DNA of 64,000 nucleotides from Molossus alvarezi (GCA_037176705.1 CM073889.1:102999890-103063889), one strand, 5' to 3'; shown: positions 23,365-34,559, numbered from the stretch's first letter. Notes: generated by a model from the letters alone, not told the origin. Numbers and translations are program-made.

Positions 23365-23460
23365 CTTACTTGCTATAGCTGTACACTCTGGGAAGGATGT
23401 AGAAGGGACATCCTTCCTAACAGAGGCATGTAGGCTCTGCACTCAAGAAACGACTTCTGA

Positions 23461-23713
23461 GCCCTGGCCGGTTTTGCTCAGTGGTTAGAGCGTTGGCCTG
23501 TGGTCCAGAGAGACCCAGGTTCGGTTCCTGCTAAGAGCGTGTACCTCGGTTGCGGTTTGTCCCCGGCCCTGGTTGGTCTTGCAGGTGGCAGCCACTTGAT
23601 GTGTCCCTTTCACGTTGATGTTTTTTCTCTCTCTCTCTCTTCCTGTCTCTCCCTCCCACTCTATCTGAACAAAAAATAGAAAAAAAGGTCCTCGGGTGAG
23701 GATTTAAAAAAAA
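23461..23713 (+). repeat. Ves-type SINE at the right edge of the viral fossil
   Basis: The head is 'GCCCTGGCCGGTTTTGCTCA', the B box 'GGTTCGGTTCC', and the tail 'GTCCTCGGGTGAGGAT' precedes poly-A. The flanks CGACTTCTGA (23451-23460) and TGACTACTGA (23714-23723) match at 8 of 10 positions. Confidence 0.95.
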
Positions 23714-25689
23714 TGACTACTGAGAAATTCTTCCTTTCCTTTCTTGCCCACCAGTCTATCAAGGATTACCTTACTTGGCTAGCTAGACCAAAAATAAAAT
23801 AAGATAAAAGATCCGTTATGTTGTATACAAAGTATAGGAATTCCAGGATTCAAGCATCCAGGAACTTTGTGAATAAATCAAGAACCAAAACCTACACGTG
23901 CCCAGTGACTTGGGGAGACAGTAGAGGTTGAGAGACGTGACTGGGGCCAATAGATACAGTAGCGCACATTTCAGCATGTTCTCTGCCTCCCCAAATCTCC
24001 CAATTTCCTTTATCAAGGAAATATAAGAACCACTATGAACGATTTCAGAAAGTCTTTGCCTTTTTACCATTCTTAAAGGGCAGCATAAAAATTAATTCCC
24101 AACTTTCTAAAAATAACTTAAAATGAAATTTATAGAAGAGAGAAGGACAGACTCAAATATCTCTTTGGAAATGTGCGCAGTTGTGAAGTATAAGTTCCCC
24201 TTCGGGCATAGGGGTCAAGAAAGCAGGAATGAAGTGAACACACCTAATTGGCCATCATGACTGTGTTGCTAGCTCAATGCTAAGCACCAAATTAGTGCAA
24301 AATAAAGAAAACCACAAATAGGGATTAGTCTGCTTACTCTTTCCTCTGAAATTTAGAGAGACATTTTCTCATGGATGTAGGTCTGGGATCGAGGTCTAGG
24401 AATGGTTATAAGTGGCTGGTGAAGCCGTTGGTATGGAAGGTCTGAAGAGATGAGCAGATAAGATTGAGTCCTGGCAACACTAGCATTTAAAGAGTAAGTG
24501 GAGAAAGAGAAGCTCATAAAACACATGTGAAGGAGGGGTCAGAAATGAAGAAGCAAAACCAGAAAGAAAAAAAAAAATACAATAATCTAGAAGTGAAGGG
24601 AGGAGGGAGTTGAAGCAAAGGATGATGGGATTTGGTAAAAGCCACCAAGAGGTTATATTGGCCTGAGCTCCCCTCAGAAAGCAGATCCTGAAAGACAACT
24701 TAGCACTCAGGGAGTTTACTTTGGGAAGTAATGCCAAGGAAAGAAGGAAACCAACATCAGGTGACCACCACTAGACAAGAGGGGCTGGACCTCGCTGGAA
24801 CTTCTCAGGAGCTGTGAAGAACATAGGTCCGAACGGACTGCCTGAGGGATGGAAAAGCAAAGCATTTCCCCACCAGCTCCAGTGCTTCGCCGCTCAAGGT
24901 GTGCCCCACAAGATGGGAGGTCTGTTGTAGTTTCAGGTTTGTGAATGGTGGTTCCAAGAACCCAGAGAGTAATAGGAACCCAGGGCAAAAAGTGAGAGAC
25001 TCACGCTCTAGGTGAGGCAATGCTTTCCAGATGCTTTGAGTATTTACCTGCAAGGAACTGATGCCCACAGCAACAATAAAGGCTTGGTGCAGATGATGTG
25101 AGGCGGAGCACACGGGTCTCCAAAGCGGAGGGGAAATAACAACCAGTACAAATTTGGTAGAAAGTGGCAAAGGAGCTTGAGCAATGCAGGAATCTTTTTA
25201 GCTCCAATACCCAGCAATTTAGGACTTCACTAACTTCAGGTATAGCTGAATCCAGAGACTCAGCTGATACCTGCAGTTTCCTTAAATCTTCTATTAGCTT
25301 TACTTCCCTCTGCATCGGCTTCACTTTTAGTAAGGTGTCTCCAGAGTAGAAAGATGACATCTAGAAGTTTCAGTTCATGTGGTGTTTACAGGTCACACAC
25401 TCATTTGAAAAGGTGCCTCTCCCTTTCATATCGGTCCTTTAAAAAGAACTGACTAGGATCATTGGGTCATATGCCCATTTAATTCTTGCACCTAAGGTGA
25501 TAGGGTATACCTGTGTCATGTCCTCTGTTGTGGCCTTTCAAGCAAGACTCCTTAATTGATAGATTCAACAGTAGAAGCCACTGAGGAGTAGCTACAAAAA
25601 AGGAGAAGCTGGGGGAGACTACAGATAAAGAACAAATAGGCATAATGTATGCCCTGTGTGTACAACATGAGAAGGAAAGTGTTCAGAGG
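23714..25689. other. Unassigned sequence
   Basis: No gene recognised. Around 24660-25350 the composition ('GGGAGTTTACTTTGGGAAGT') is reminiscent of an old mammalian LTR-like repeat, but I cannot name it. Minus-strand frames at 24805-25360 have no recognisable domain. An A-rich stretch at 23788-23810 could be a worn poly-A. Confidence 0.4.
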
Positions 25690-25825
25690 ATTGTTAATAT
25701 GGAGTCACTGAGTGACCTGACTCCTAGTCCTATCTCTATTTCCTACCAGTACTGGGTATTGGACAAATTACCTAATCTCTTCGAATCTTAGTTTCTAATC
25801 TAAAATGAAAGTGAGACTAATTGAT
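25690..25825 (+). repeat. MIR fragment
   Basis: 'GAGTGACCTGACTCCTAGTC', 'TGGACAAATTACCTAATCTC' and 'TCTAAAATGAAAGTGAGACT' follow the MIR order on the + strand. Confidence 0.6.
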
Positions 25826-25829
25826 TCTC

Positions 25830-25882
25830 TTCTTCTCCTCCTCCACCCGCTCCTCCTCCTCCTCCTTTTTTTTTTTTTTTTT
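25830..25882. repeat. Pyrimidine-rich tract and T17
   Basis: (CTCCTC)n-like sequence runs into a T17 run at 25866-25882. On the minus strand the T run would be a poly-A tail of the candidate below. Confidence 0.85.
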
Positions 25883-26530
25883 CCTTTTTAAAAGATCTTA
25901 TTTAAGAATTTTTTAGTGCTAACAACCATATAAAAAACATCAGGTCCAAAACTCGGAACTTCCGCAAGCAGCACTTCTGTGGGTGTGATAGTCATTAGAA
26001 TCTCCTTTCTTTGAGACAAACGCTGAGCTCATTGGTGAACTCTGCTTCAACACCACTACAAACCCAGTCAATATTCTCAGTCAGAATCCTCCATCAGCAT
26101 CAACTCCTGTCCCCCAGTTACGTATTAAAAACAAATCCATTATCTACTATACAGCATATGCAGCATTGACAAGGGTTAATATAAACATCATTTCACTTAA
26201 CGCTTTTAACCAGTTTAGGTACCTAGAAATAAAACTCACAGTCTTTCAACAGATGTGGATACCCCTGGAGTTCCAGAAGTAACCATACATTATTTGCTAT
26301 GACTGCTTTTTGCAAGCTCTCTCACTAAAACGGTGGGCTTGAGAGACTCATCTGGACAGATTGAAAAACATCTTTGGACACCAAGTCTCTGCATGGCTCT
26401 CTGCTTTTTCTCATGGCATTTCCTACCAGTGCCATTGTCGATCTCACCAAAGGTTGCAAAGGTTCAAGCACTTTCTGGTTTTCTATCACAGCCTTGCATT
26501 CGGTGTTAACATGGCTTCATGGAATAAAAA
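25866..26530 (-). pseudogene. Possible processed transcript copy, gene not identified
   Basis: On the minus strand, unique sequence ends in 'AATAAGATCTTTTAAAAAGG' and then A17, which looks like a polyadenylation-signal variant and a poly-A tail. The unique part matches no repeat I know. A short open piece near 26390-26290 ends 'LVRELAKSSHSK'. I could not name a parent gene, and no target duplication is visible because the left flank is low complexity. It could instead be an ordinary A-rich site next to unique DNA. Confidence 0.3.
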
Positions 26531-27619
26531 ATAGTGGATAACAATGGGACACGCACTGTTAGAGACACAGGAAGAGCCGTTGAGATCATATTCTCAATTG
26601 AAAAAGCATGTAGACAGGAGGAACTCTATAGCAGAATACTTACAACACCACGAAGGGCTTCTTCCAAAGAATTTGAAATAACACTAACCACAGAGATTAA
26701 ATGGAGGCTTTATGTTGTACTTGATAATGGAAGAGAAACAATATTAGAAACATAAGCAAAAATAAATACTGTATACTATAATTTCCAAAGAAGAGAATTT
26801 ACTAATGAAAAATAATCATATGATGGAGTTTAAATTAAAACAAGAAGGAGAGAATATAATTTCAATCAATAAGTTCTATTTTCAACATTAGATAATTTAC
26901 CTGAATGTCCAGAGGTAAACTATACCAGTAGAATCCACTTGATAAAACTACACTGTATTTTTTTGCTTATCTACAAACATTTTACTTTCAACCACTCCAT
27001 ATTTCATACTTTTAACAAACTTCAACATTCCTGTACTCTTTGTCTAAAGATTAACGTCCAAAATAGTAATAACTACACCATGCACGGAACACGGTCACTT
27101 TGAAAATGTTAGTACAAAAGTATTCTTACAATGCACTCCTATTCGTTTAGAAAGCTGAATTTTCTCTAGTCTATTCCAACCAGAACCCTGGTCTGTGCTC
27201 TCTAGCCAGAAGCACCAGGATGCAGTGTTGTGGTCAATGCCTATTCTAACCCCCCTGCCAAGTCTTGCTGTCATGCCATCTTATCAGCAGACTCAACAGA
27301 GTGTAGCAGCCAAGGGAGGGATATACATAAGAGATAAGAATAGAAACATCTAAGAGACAACAGAGTCAGAAGTAGAGCATCCACATGTTCCATCTCACCA
27401 CACGGTAACTCCCCCTCGGCTGCTTCTCCCTAATTAAAGAAATGCTCTTTCTGCTGCCTTGCTCTGGTGAGGAAGTGCAATTTCATTGGGACAGGCAACT
27501 TGTATTCATTTTTCCTGTAGGCACATCATAGCTTGAGTCATTAACATTTCAAAGTTTCCCATTTTAGAGCAGCATCGAGTTCTTTTCGATCCATAAGCAG
27601 CCCAGGGCAACCCTTGATT
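26531..27619. other. Unassigned sequence
   Basis: No gene or classified repeat seen. Confidence 0.4.
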
Positions 27620-27745
27620 CATCCAAATTCATTCATTCAGCTTTTATTGAATGCTGATTTTGCACAAGGCACAGGCAAGGATCCTTCAGGGTTACAAAGA
27701 TGAGCAAGACATGATTCCTATCCTCAATGAGTTTAGCATCTAGCT
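27620..27745 (-). repeat. L2 3' end
   Basis: 'ATTCATTCAGCTTTTATTGAA' and 'AGATGAGCAAGACATGATTCC' are the complement of the L2 3' end. Confidence 0.7.
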
Positions 27746-29134
27746 GAGGAGTTGATCTATGTACCAAATGCGGAAGTGTTGAACAGTGTAGATCAAAAGG
27801 GTAAAAAACCAAAAATCCCATAAAGGAGACAAAAAATGCCATTTAAGGTCATAAAAGGCAACACTTAATTCAACCTGCCAGGGAGAACAGCAGAGGTTGG
27901 GAAGGACCCCTTTGTATAGGTGGCATTCCATGCATTTGATTTCTTGAAAAGATACTTGGTGAGTACCAATCGTATGCAAGGCATTGTACTTGATGGTTAA
28001 GCTAGATCTTGAGAGAGTCTGTGGGTTTGAACCTACAGCAAATTGGATTGAGGATTTGGGGGTATATTAATCAGTAGTGTGCTGGACTACCAATATAAAC
28101 CAGTACAAAACAATGCAGTATAATTGATATGAAAAGGGTTCTGCTGGGTAGCTCTTGCTGGCTCATTGAGCCAATTATTAAATATTCAGAAATGTTGTAA
28201 GCAGTTGATTGATCCTTTATTGAAATCATCATTGTGGGAGTTTGCCATAGAACTCAGCAAACACTACAACTCAGGGATTCAGGGTCCACCCCTCCACTCC
28301 CCAACCCTTGACCAGAACTATCTGTTAAACTTTTCCTGGCATGGATATGTTCCAGGAGGAATACAAATGATAACCCACTAATTATTCATATGCTTTCCAG
28401 CAATGACCTTGCTGGTCTTCAGTTTTTGCCATCTGTAGGAAGTTGGATACTTAAGGTATTTCTTATTCTAACTTTCTGTTATCTATAGAGGGGAAAGTAG
28501 AGTGAAACCCAATGATTAAAGAGTTAATAAGAATCAGGGCACTTGTCTGGCCTGCTTGGTTCATGTTGGGCAGGTGCTTAGGGGAAAGTGCTAATAAGCA
28601 TCGATCTGCAGGCGGTAATGAACAGTTGCCCGGTCAAGGCTCTCCACAGGAGTGCTGTTTTCCCTGCTATGAGGTTGTTTGAAGTGGCAGAATAGAGGGA
28701 GAAATGGGGAGCCCTCTCTTTTTCTCTCTGCTTTGCTGGGTCTCTGTGGGACCCCAGGGAAAGTCATTTAACCTCTCTGTGACTGGTAGGCTTCACCTGC
28801 AAAGTAGGCTCCCTCTCTTTTCCTCCCACCCGCGTGGATACTTCTTGGAAGATCCACACACCAAGCTCAGGATGTCTATAGGTATCAGTAAGCAAAAATA
28901 TGTGAGAATATAAGACACCATTGTTGTCTTATTTGCCCAGGAGAGAACGAAGGCCTTGGAGATCCAGCTGACCCGTGTAATAGCATCAGGTAGACTAGTC
29001 TTAATGGTATCTGGATGAAGAGATGACAGATACTATTTTTGTTACACTCACATTTTCTATTAGTCCAAGCCAGGGGCCTTGACTGCCTCTTTTTGAACCT
29101 GTTTACCCAGATTTCCATTTTCCTTTTTCTATTG
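27746..29134. other. Unassigned sequence
   Basis: No gene recognised. The part near 28160-28340 may be an old DNA-transposon or LTR remnant but is too diverged to name. Confidence 0.4.
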
Positions 29135-29384
29135 AATCTATTGGGGTGACACTGGTTAATAAGATTATATAGATTGCGAGTATATGATTCTATGATGCAT
29201 CATCTGTATATTGCATCGTGTGCTTATCGCTCACAGTCAAATCTCTTCCTGTCACCATATATTTGGACCCCATTATTCTTTACTACCCCACCTGCCCCCT
29301 TTCCTTTTGAAACCACCATATTGCTGTCTATGTCTGAGTTTTTGTTTGTTTTTCTTGTTTGTTGATCTGTTGCTTTCAGTTTTA

Positions 29385-29661
29385 TGTTTTTATTTGTTAA
29401 TCCTCACCCAAGGATATTTTTCCATTGATTCTTTAGAGATAGTGGGAGGGAGGGAAGGATGAAGGAAGGGTGGGAGGGAGGGAAAGAGAGAGATAAACAC
29501 TGATGTAAGAGAGACACATTGATTGGTTGCCTCCTGCATGACCCCGCCAGGGCTGGGGATCGAACCTGTAAGCTAGGTATATGCTCTTGACTAGGAATTG
29601 AACCCAAGACCCTTTAGTTCACAGGCCAATGCTCTAACCATTGAGAAAAACTGGCCAGGGC
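29385..29661 (-). repeat. Ves-type SINE, left member of a tandem pair
   Basis: 'TTAATCCTCACCCAAGGATA' is the tail complement, and 'GAGAAAAACTGGCCAGGGC' the head complement. The flank is TGCTTTCAGTTTT at 29371-29383, repeated imperfectly after the element (29663-29677). Confidence 0.92.
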
Positions 29662-29680
29662 TGTGGCTCTCAGTTTTTTT

Positions 29681-29920
29681 TCCTCCTCACCTGAGGACAT
29701 TTTTGCATGTATCTTCAGGTAGGTGGGGAGGGAGAGAGGGAGGAAGAGAGAGAGAGAAACATCAATGTGAGAGAGACACATCAAGTGGCTGCCACCCAAA
29801 CGACCCCAACCGGGACCGGGGACAAACTGCAACCGAGGTACGTGCCCTTAGCGGGAACCAAAGCCAGGACTCTCCAGTTTGCAGGCTGAAACTCTAACCA
29901 CTGAGCCAAACTGGCCAGGG
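29681..29920 (-). repeat. Ves-type SINE, right member of a tandem pair
   Basis: 'CCTCACCTGAGGACA' is the tail complement, and 'GAGCCAAACTGGCCAGGGC' the head complement. It is followed by TGCTTTCAGTTTTAT at 29922-29936, the third copy of the same target sequence. Confidence 0.93.
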
Positions 29921-30229
29921 CTGCTTTCAGTTTTATATCCCACATATGACCGTATGATCTAGATGTCCCTTCTTCTGCTCAGTGAGCAAGGTGGAGTGGT
30001 ATGGGAAGGGATGTGGTGAGCTATGGAGAGGAATGAGTTTCCTCTCTCTTCACTAACATGTACTGGGAGGTTTCAAGGGTATTTTCTTGTCTATCAAACC
30101 ATGGCTTCCATACCTCCATGAAGTGTCCCAGGAATACACACAAATTTTGATTCTTTGAAATAGCCAGTCTTTGATTCCTTCACCAAAGCAACCCTGTCTG
30201 TCACAAATGAGTGCTCTGGGCATCCATGA

Positions 30230-30370
30230 AACTGGCAACCGTGACATTCGAAAACAATTAGACTTGGAATCAACAACGGGTCCAAATGTCAGCTCTGCCG
30301 TTCTGTTGGGTGATATGAGTCAGCGCCATCTATCTGCACTTGGATTTCTCATCAGTAAAGGGAGTTTGTG
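30230..30370 (+). repeat. MIR fragment
   Basis: 'TTAGACTTGGAATCAACAAC', 'GTCAGCTCTGCCGTTCTG' and 'TTTCTCATCAGTAAAGGG' follow MIR on the + strand. A probable continuation lies at about 30780-30890 ('TGTTTTACAAGGACACTGTG' to 'GTGCTCAATACATG'). Confidence 0.65.
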
Positions 30371-30779
30371 TCAGTCCTGGGCTGTGTTCCTTTGTCCTCC
30401 AGATGTATTTCTGCCCTTCCCCTACTCTGCTTCCTATTGGAAGGGTTCACCCCGCCAGTGGCAGGTTCCCAAGTGGTCAGATCGCTGGCTTCTGACTGGA
30501 CTTGGCTACAGGCAGGCACTAGCAGGGGTAGGAGGGTGTGTGGTGAGGAGAAACAGGAGGCTACTCTGGCCCTCTCTTTCCCAGGTGCATTCTCTAGAGT
30601 GGCAGAGTCTGCTTTGTGACTCAAGCACAGTGACTGTAACTCTGACCTCAGGGTCCTGTCATCCCACCTTCCCCCATTGTCCCTGACTGCTTCTCGCTTT
30701 GGTCAATATTTGTGCTGCCCCCGTTTCCTGCTTTCTTGGTTAAAATATGCGAAGCCATTTGTTACCCTGGCAAAATCCT
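30371..30779. other. Unassigned sequence separating two MIR pieces
   Basis: No gene recognised. Overlapping frames on both strands at 30352-30686 are chance in GC-richer DNA. Confidence 0.4.
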
Positions 30780-30939
30780 GGCTGATAGAGAGGTGATAAT
30801 GTACCGTGCCTGTTTTACAAGGACACTGTGAGATTTAAAGTACATCCTATTCAGTTCCTCAATAGGGCAAGTGCTCAATACATGTCCATAGGGTCCAACC
30901 AGTTAACACATCTTCTTTTGCCCCTTGAATCTCTAAATA

Positions 30940-31600
30940 TCCATCAAAGTTTCATGCAGATGCTACTTACTTCCTGAAGTTTCACCCCTCAGATAGGTTT
31001 TCTCTCATAGAATTTCATGCATCGCTAAGAGGATTTAACATATTCTGCCAAGTACTTAAATGTTGGTGAATTTTCCATCTTCTACTAATCTGTCAAGTTC
31101 TTGCTGCCTCTCCTATCTTTGTATTTCTCCCAAATCCCCCAAACAGAAAAGGTGCTGAAAAGTATTTGTGGAACTGAATTGAGTAGGAGTGTCCTTCTTA
31201 CTACTTTTCTTTATGACTTGATTCCTATAATTTGAGGGGCTATGGCAGAGACTGAGACCAACTCTCCAAAGCAAGTGTTAGATGAATTCTTGATTCAGTT
31301 TGTCATAATAGAAGCTTTTTGAAGAGTGAAACTGTCCCATACCTGGGCTCATTTTTTGTTTCAGAGACCCATTAGATATCTCATCTATCCCAAATTCAGC
31401 AGCTGTTTCATACTAAGGACATTCATATCCAAATGTGGGGAATATAAGCAAGTATTTCTTTTTGTAAATGAATAACAGGAAATCAGAGGTTTGATTCGTG
31501 TTACCACGTGGGATCCACGAGCCTATATGTAACGATATAGCTAGTGTCTTGAATAGTTCCTATCTTAATTATTGATGCTCAGTAAATATTTGTTGAATGC
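30940..31600 (+). repeat. Diverged L2 fragments
   Basis: 'TTCCTGAAGTTTCACCCCTCA' near 30972 and 'CTCAGTAAATATTTGTTGAATG' at about 31578-31599 are L2 3' region motifs on the + strand. The text between is too worn to align by eye. Confidence 0.5.
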
Positions 31601-32193
31601 TTGAATATATATGTGTTTTGGGTTAGATTTTAGAGGAAAATTGCATGTTTCTAGTTACCCTCTAGAAACTATTCCCTCATGTGAATTTCAAATTGATTTT
31701 TTCCTCCTTTTTACATAGTCTCATTTATGTCTTTATTTTTAATTTTAAAGGAAACTCACCCTTGGGCTCTCTTTTCAACTTTTCTATTTTTTTCTTAATC
31801 AAATGTGCTATCCATTATTTGCCCTCTAGAAAGTTTCTTGAAAATGTGATATGATGTGATCTGAGATGTTAGTGATAGAAAAGAGGGTAACAGAAGACGA
31901 CCCTACTGTGGAATGAAGACTTTTTTGTTTTTCTTCATGCTGCCTGGCCCTTCTCTCTTCCCTTCCCCTTCTCTAGTTCACAATTCCCACCCATGCTCCC
32001 TGTCCCTCTCCTGTCCCCCAGTACCTCTACCCCCATGTACCCCACAGTAGTGACAGAGGTAGAGGCAGCTGAAGGTGATTGATGATGAAACATTACAAAT
32101 AAAATCGGTCCTGAAGTTTAATTTAGAACAAATATCTTGATTTATAGATTAGCAAAGGAGGTGAAGGGTGAAGTAAACCCCTGGAGCTCACAA
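31601..32193. other. Unassigned sequence
   Basis: No gene recognised; C/T-rich around 31940-32050. Confidence 0.4.
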
Positions 32194-32207
32194 AAGAAGT
32201 TAGCAGA

Positions 32208-32312
32208 ACCAACAGACATGGACAACAAAGCCGGGGACAGGGCGAGGGTGGGGTGGGGAGGGGGATACCAATGGGCTAAAAAGGGAGAAACATCTGTAAC
32301 AAAAAAAAAAAG
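32208..32312 (+). mobile_element. Very short 5'-truncated L1 insertion (105 bp)
   Basis: An L1 3' UTR piece ('CAGACATGGACAACAAAG' to 'AACATCTGTAAC') ends in poly-A. It is flanked by exact 14-bp copies of AAGAAGTTAGCAGA at 32194-32207 and 32313-32326. The exact duplication points to a fairly recent insertion. Confidence 0.85.
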
Positions 32313-32326
32313 AAGAAGTTAGCAGA

Positions 32327-33859
32327 GAAGCCAGAATTTTGGGTTTCCTAATCTCAGTGGAATAGCAAGCAGGGACAATAATTTAATATTGGCCCTGGTA
32401 GGATCCAACCTGTGCTTGTCCATGCTCTCTTGCCCCAGCACACCAGCTAATGAAATATAAAAATTATTTGTAATAGTCCAGACATAGTGGCTACCCTCGT
32501 TTTTCCCACTCTGATCCTCCAGCTTTCAAAACTTGTCTTATTCTTGTAGAGAAAATACACTTTATGAGAAAAAAAAAAAGGGGGGTTCTATTAGCTTAGG
32601 CAGTAGTTTTCTTCTCCAAGCCGTAGAGGGTTGAGCTAAATTTCCCTGGAGACAGGGGCCAGGCCTCCGTCAGCTGGTTCCACTCCCTAGGGCCTCGGAG
32701 CCAGGGTTCCTTTCACGGACTGTTCCTTTTCATTGAGTGTCCTTGCCAAGATTTATGATACAGCAAAGCGAAAAAGAGCCACGTCAACTGTCCTGGGAAG
32801 GAAAATGAGATTCTGCTAAATTTAAGGAGACTTTAAATGAATAAAAAGATCAGCAGGTTAAATACTATGAAGTAGGATAACAGATTAATTTTAGAAAATA
32901 CAGAAGTCATCTTAATTATAGGCAGAACAGAGTGAAAGCTATATAAATCCCATATAGTCTTTTTATAGGCCATGACATAATTAAATGACTGTTCATTTTA
33001 TAGGTAAGACTGTGTCTTTGACATAGACACTGTACACTGAGAAATCATCCCTCTTATCCCTTAACCTGACACAGACTCATTCTTACCTAAAAGGAACTAA
33101 GACTATTCAGGCCAGTGCTAACTCTCTGGAAAAAGTCATGAGCTTTGGAAAGAGATTTCTCCATTTAAAAACTAAAGCTCATTGATGCTGGGGTGTATCA
33201 GTTATAGCACAGAGTAACTCATTCAGGTATAGTGATGGTAGAGTCAAGCAACACATTGGAACAATTTAGCCTACCCTTGTAATATCCATCTAGTCTACCC
33301 CATGCCCCATTCTGTGATATGGCCAGTTGGTGACATTTTTCTCAATTTAGTGAATTGTAGCTTCAGGATTATCTTCCTCATTCTCCCCTTCATTCCATGT
33401 CACCATGAAAATTTAGGTACCATTACACAAGTTCTTCGCATAATTTAAATCAGTGCACGTGAAGTAAAACACTATTCATTGGCATGTTATACTTCCATTT
33501 GGATATCTTCTACCCAGACATCTTTCCCTAGATGTTCCACAGACCTCTCTTAACAGCTGCCCTCCTCATGGTTCACTCTTCCCAGTTGCTTAGCTCCTCA
33601 CATTGGTTTCATCATTGATTTCTCGTCCCTTGATTTTCACAGCCAATATGTCACCAAGTCCTGTGGTTTCTTCTTTGGCACCACAGGACTTGGTGACACA
33701 TTTTCTCATAAATCTCTCCCCCGCCCCCATTTCCATCAGCATCGCTCAGTGCTTATCCTCAGTTTCTTGTCAGCACCACTGACTTTTAAAGAATGTTTTC
33801 TTCTCCTCCAGCATTTTCTTCCCATTGCATCCCACATATTTCTTCCCTGTCACACATTC
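32327..33859. other. Unassigned sequence
   Basis: No gene recognised. A poly-A/G run lies at 32568-32585. Two copies of a 'CACCAAGTCCTGTGG'-type segment near 33650 and 33685 are inverted relative to each other (ACAGGACTTGGTGACA) and could form a hairpin. Confidence 0.4.
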
Positions 33860-33975
33860 TGATTCATTCAACCCACATTTATTAAACCTGTACGATATAT
33901 CCGGTGCTAAGGGAGCAAAGATGAAATACTCATGGACCTTTACCTCAAGCAACTCAGGGAGAGTAAGACAGAGAC
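33860..33975 (-). repeat. L2 3' end
   Basis: 'GATTCATTCAACCCACATTTA' to 'CAAGCAACTCAGGGAGAGTA' is the complement of the L2 3' end. Confidence 0.7.
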
Positions 33976-33989
33976 ACGGGGACAGTGGA

Positions 33990-34195
33990 ATGTAATGGTG
34001 AAGAGTGTAGTTAAAGGGGCTTGATTCCAGTGCCTGTTCTGACTCTTCCCAGCTATGTGGCTCTGTGTGAGATGTGTTTCTTGCCTGCAAAATGGGGATA
34101 ATGATAGTACCTACCTCATAAGGTTGCCATGAGGATGGAATGAGATAATCATGTGAACACTCACGATAGTTCTTGACAATAATAAACAATAAATA
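33990..34195 (+). repeat. MIR SINE
   Basis: 'GACTCTTCCCAGCTATGTGG', 'CTGCAAAATGGGGATAATGA' and 'TGCCATGAGGATGGAATGAG' follow MIR on the + strand. Confidence 0.85.
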
Positions 34196-34204
34196 ATATT
34201 AGCC

Positions 34205-34495
34205 ATTATTATAAAGCAAGGCTCCTGAAACTTTCTGTGGTAAAGGACCATTTTTTGTTTTTGATTTCCAATACACTGTCAGCCCATTTGTGGCTTTACT
34301 GTGCAGGGCTGTGTGAAGCTGGCACAACATGCAGCTCAGCGCTTGATTTTGACAACATGCAAATTGGTCTATAATCTGTTCAATGAGATGAGTCCATTGT
34401 TTCAATGTCTGGATGTCAGGGCAGTATTACAATGTGGACCCATAACACAATTCATGGGCCAGAACCAATACCTGGACCACTGGGATTGAGTAGTA
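34205..34495. repeat. Probable old DNA-transposon remnant, unnamed
   Basis: Text such as 'CTGAAACTTTCTGTGGTAAAGG' and 'CCAATACCTGGACCACTGGG' resembles old mammalian hAT-type MER elements. I cannot assign a family. Confidence 0.35.
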
Positions 34496-34559
34496 ATGTA
34501 ATAAAATATAGCTTTGATTATTTTCACATGCTTGTTCATAAGTGGCTCCCCATGAGTTA

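Larger units (their letters stand above)
20160..23455 (+). pseudogene. Endogenous mononegavirus L (RNA polymerase) fossil, probably bornavirus-like
   Basis: Open pieces in three frames follow one another in the order of a negative-strand RNA virus L protein. They are pre-motif A (20995-21399), motif A (21482-21637), motifs B and C (21652-21900), the post-C region (21888-22625) and the PRNTase region (22821-23364). The distance from motif C (about 21772) to the HR-like motif (23203) is about 475 codons, close to the spacing in non-segmented virus L proteins, so large deletions between them are unlikely. Stops and frameshifts separate every piece, and key residues are changed. L proteins synthesise viral RNA and cap it; this copy can do neither. 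The clear part is 20995-23364. The upstream part is inferred and the exact ends are not visible. Bat genomes are known to hold bornavirus-like L copies, which favours that family; rhabdovirus- or filovirus-like origin is not excluded. Confidence 0.82.
29135..29985 (-). repeat. L1 3' end fragment, split by two SINEs
   Basis: 'GGGGTGACACTGGTTAATAA' near 29154 is the complement of the L1 3' terminus seen on the + strand at 53870-53890. The match continues through 'CACCATATTGCTGTCTATGT' to 29384, is interrupted by two SINEs, and resumes at 29921-29985 ('TTTTATATCCCACATATGA'). Confidence 0.8.

Noticed and set aside
24805..25360. Overlapping minus-strand frames of about 120 codons
   Set aside because: No domain recognised; the stretch looks like old LTR-type repeat text.
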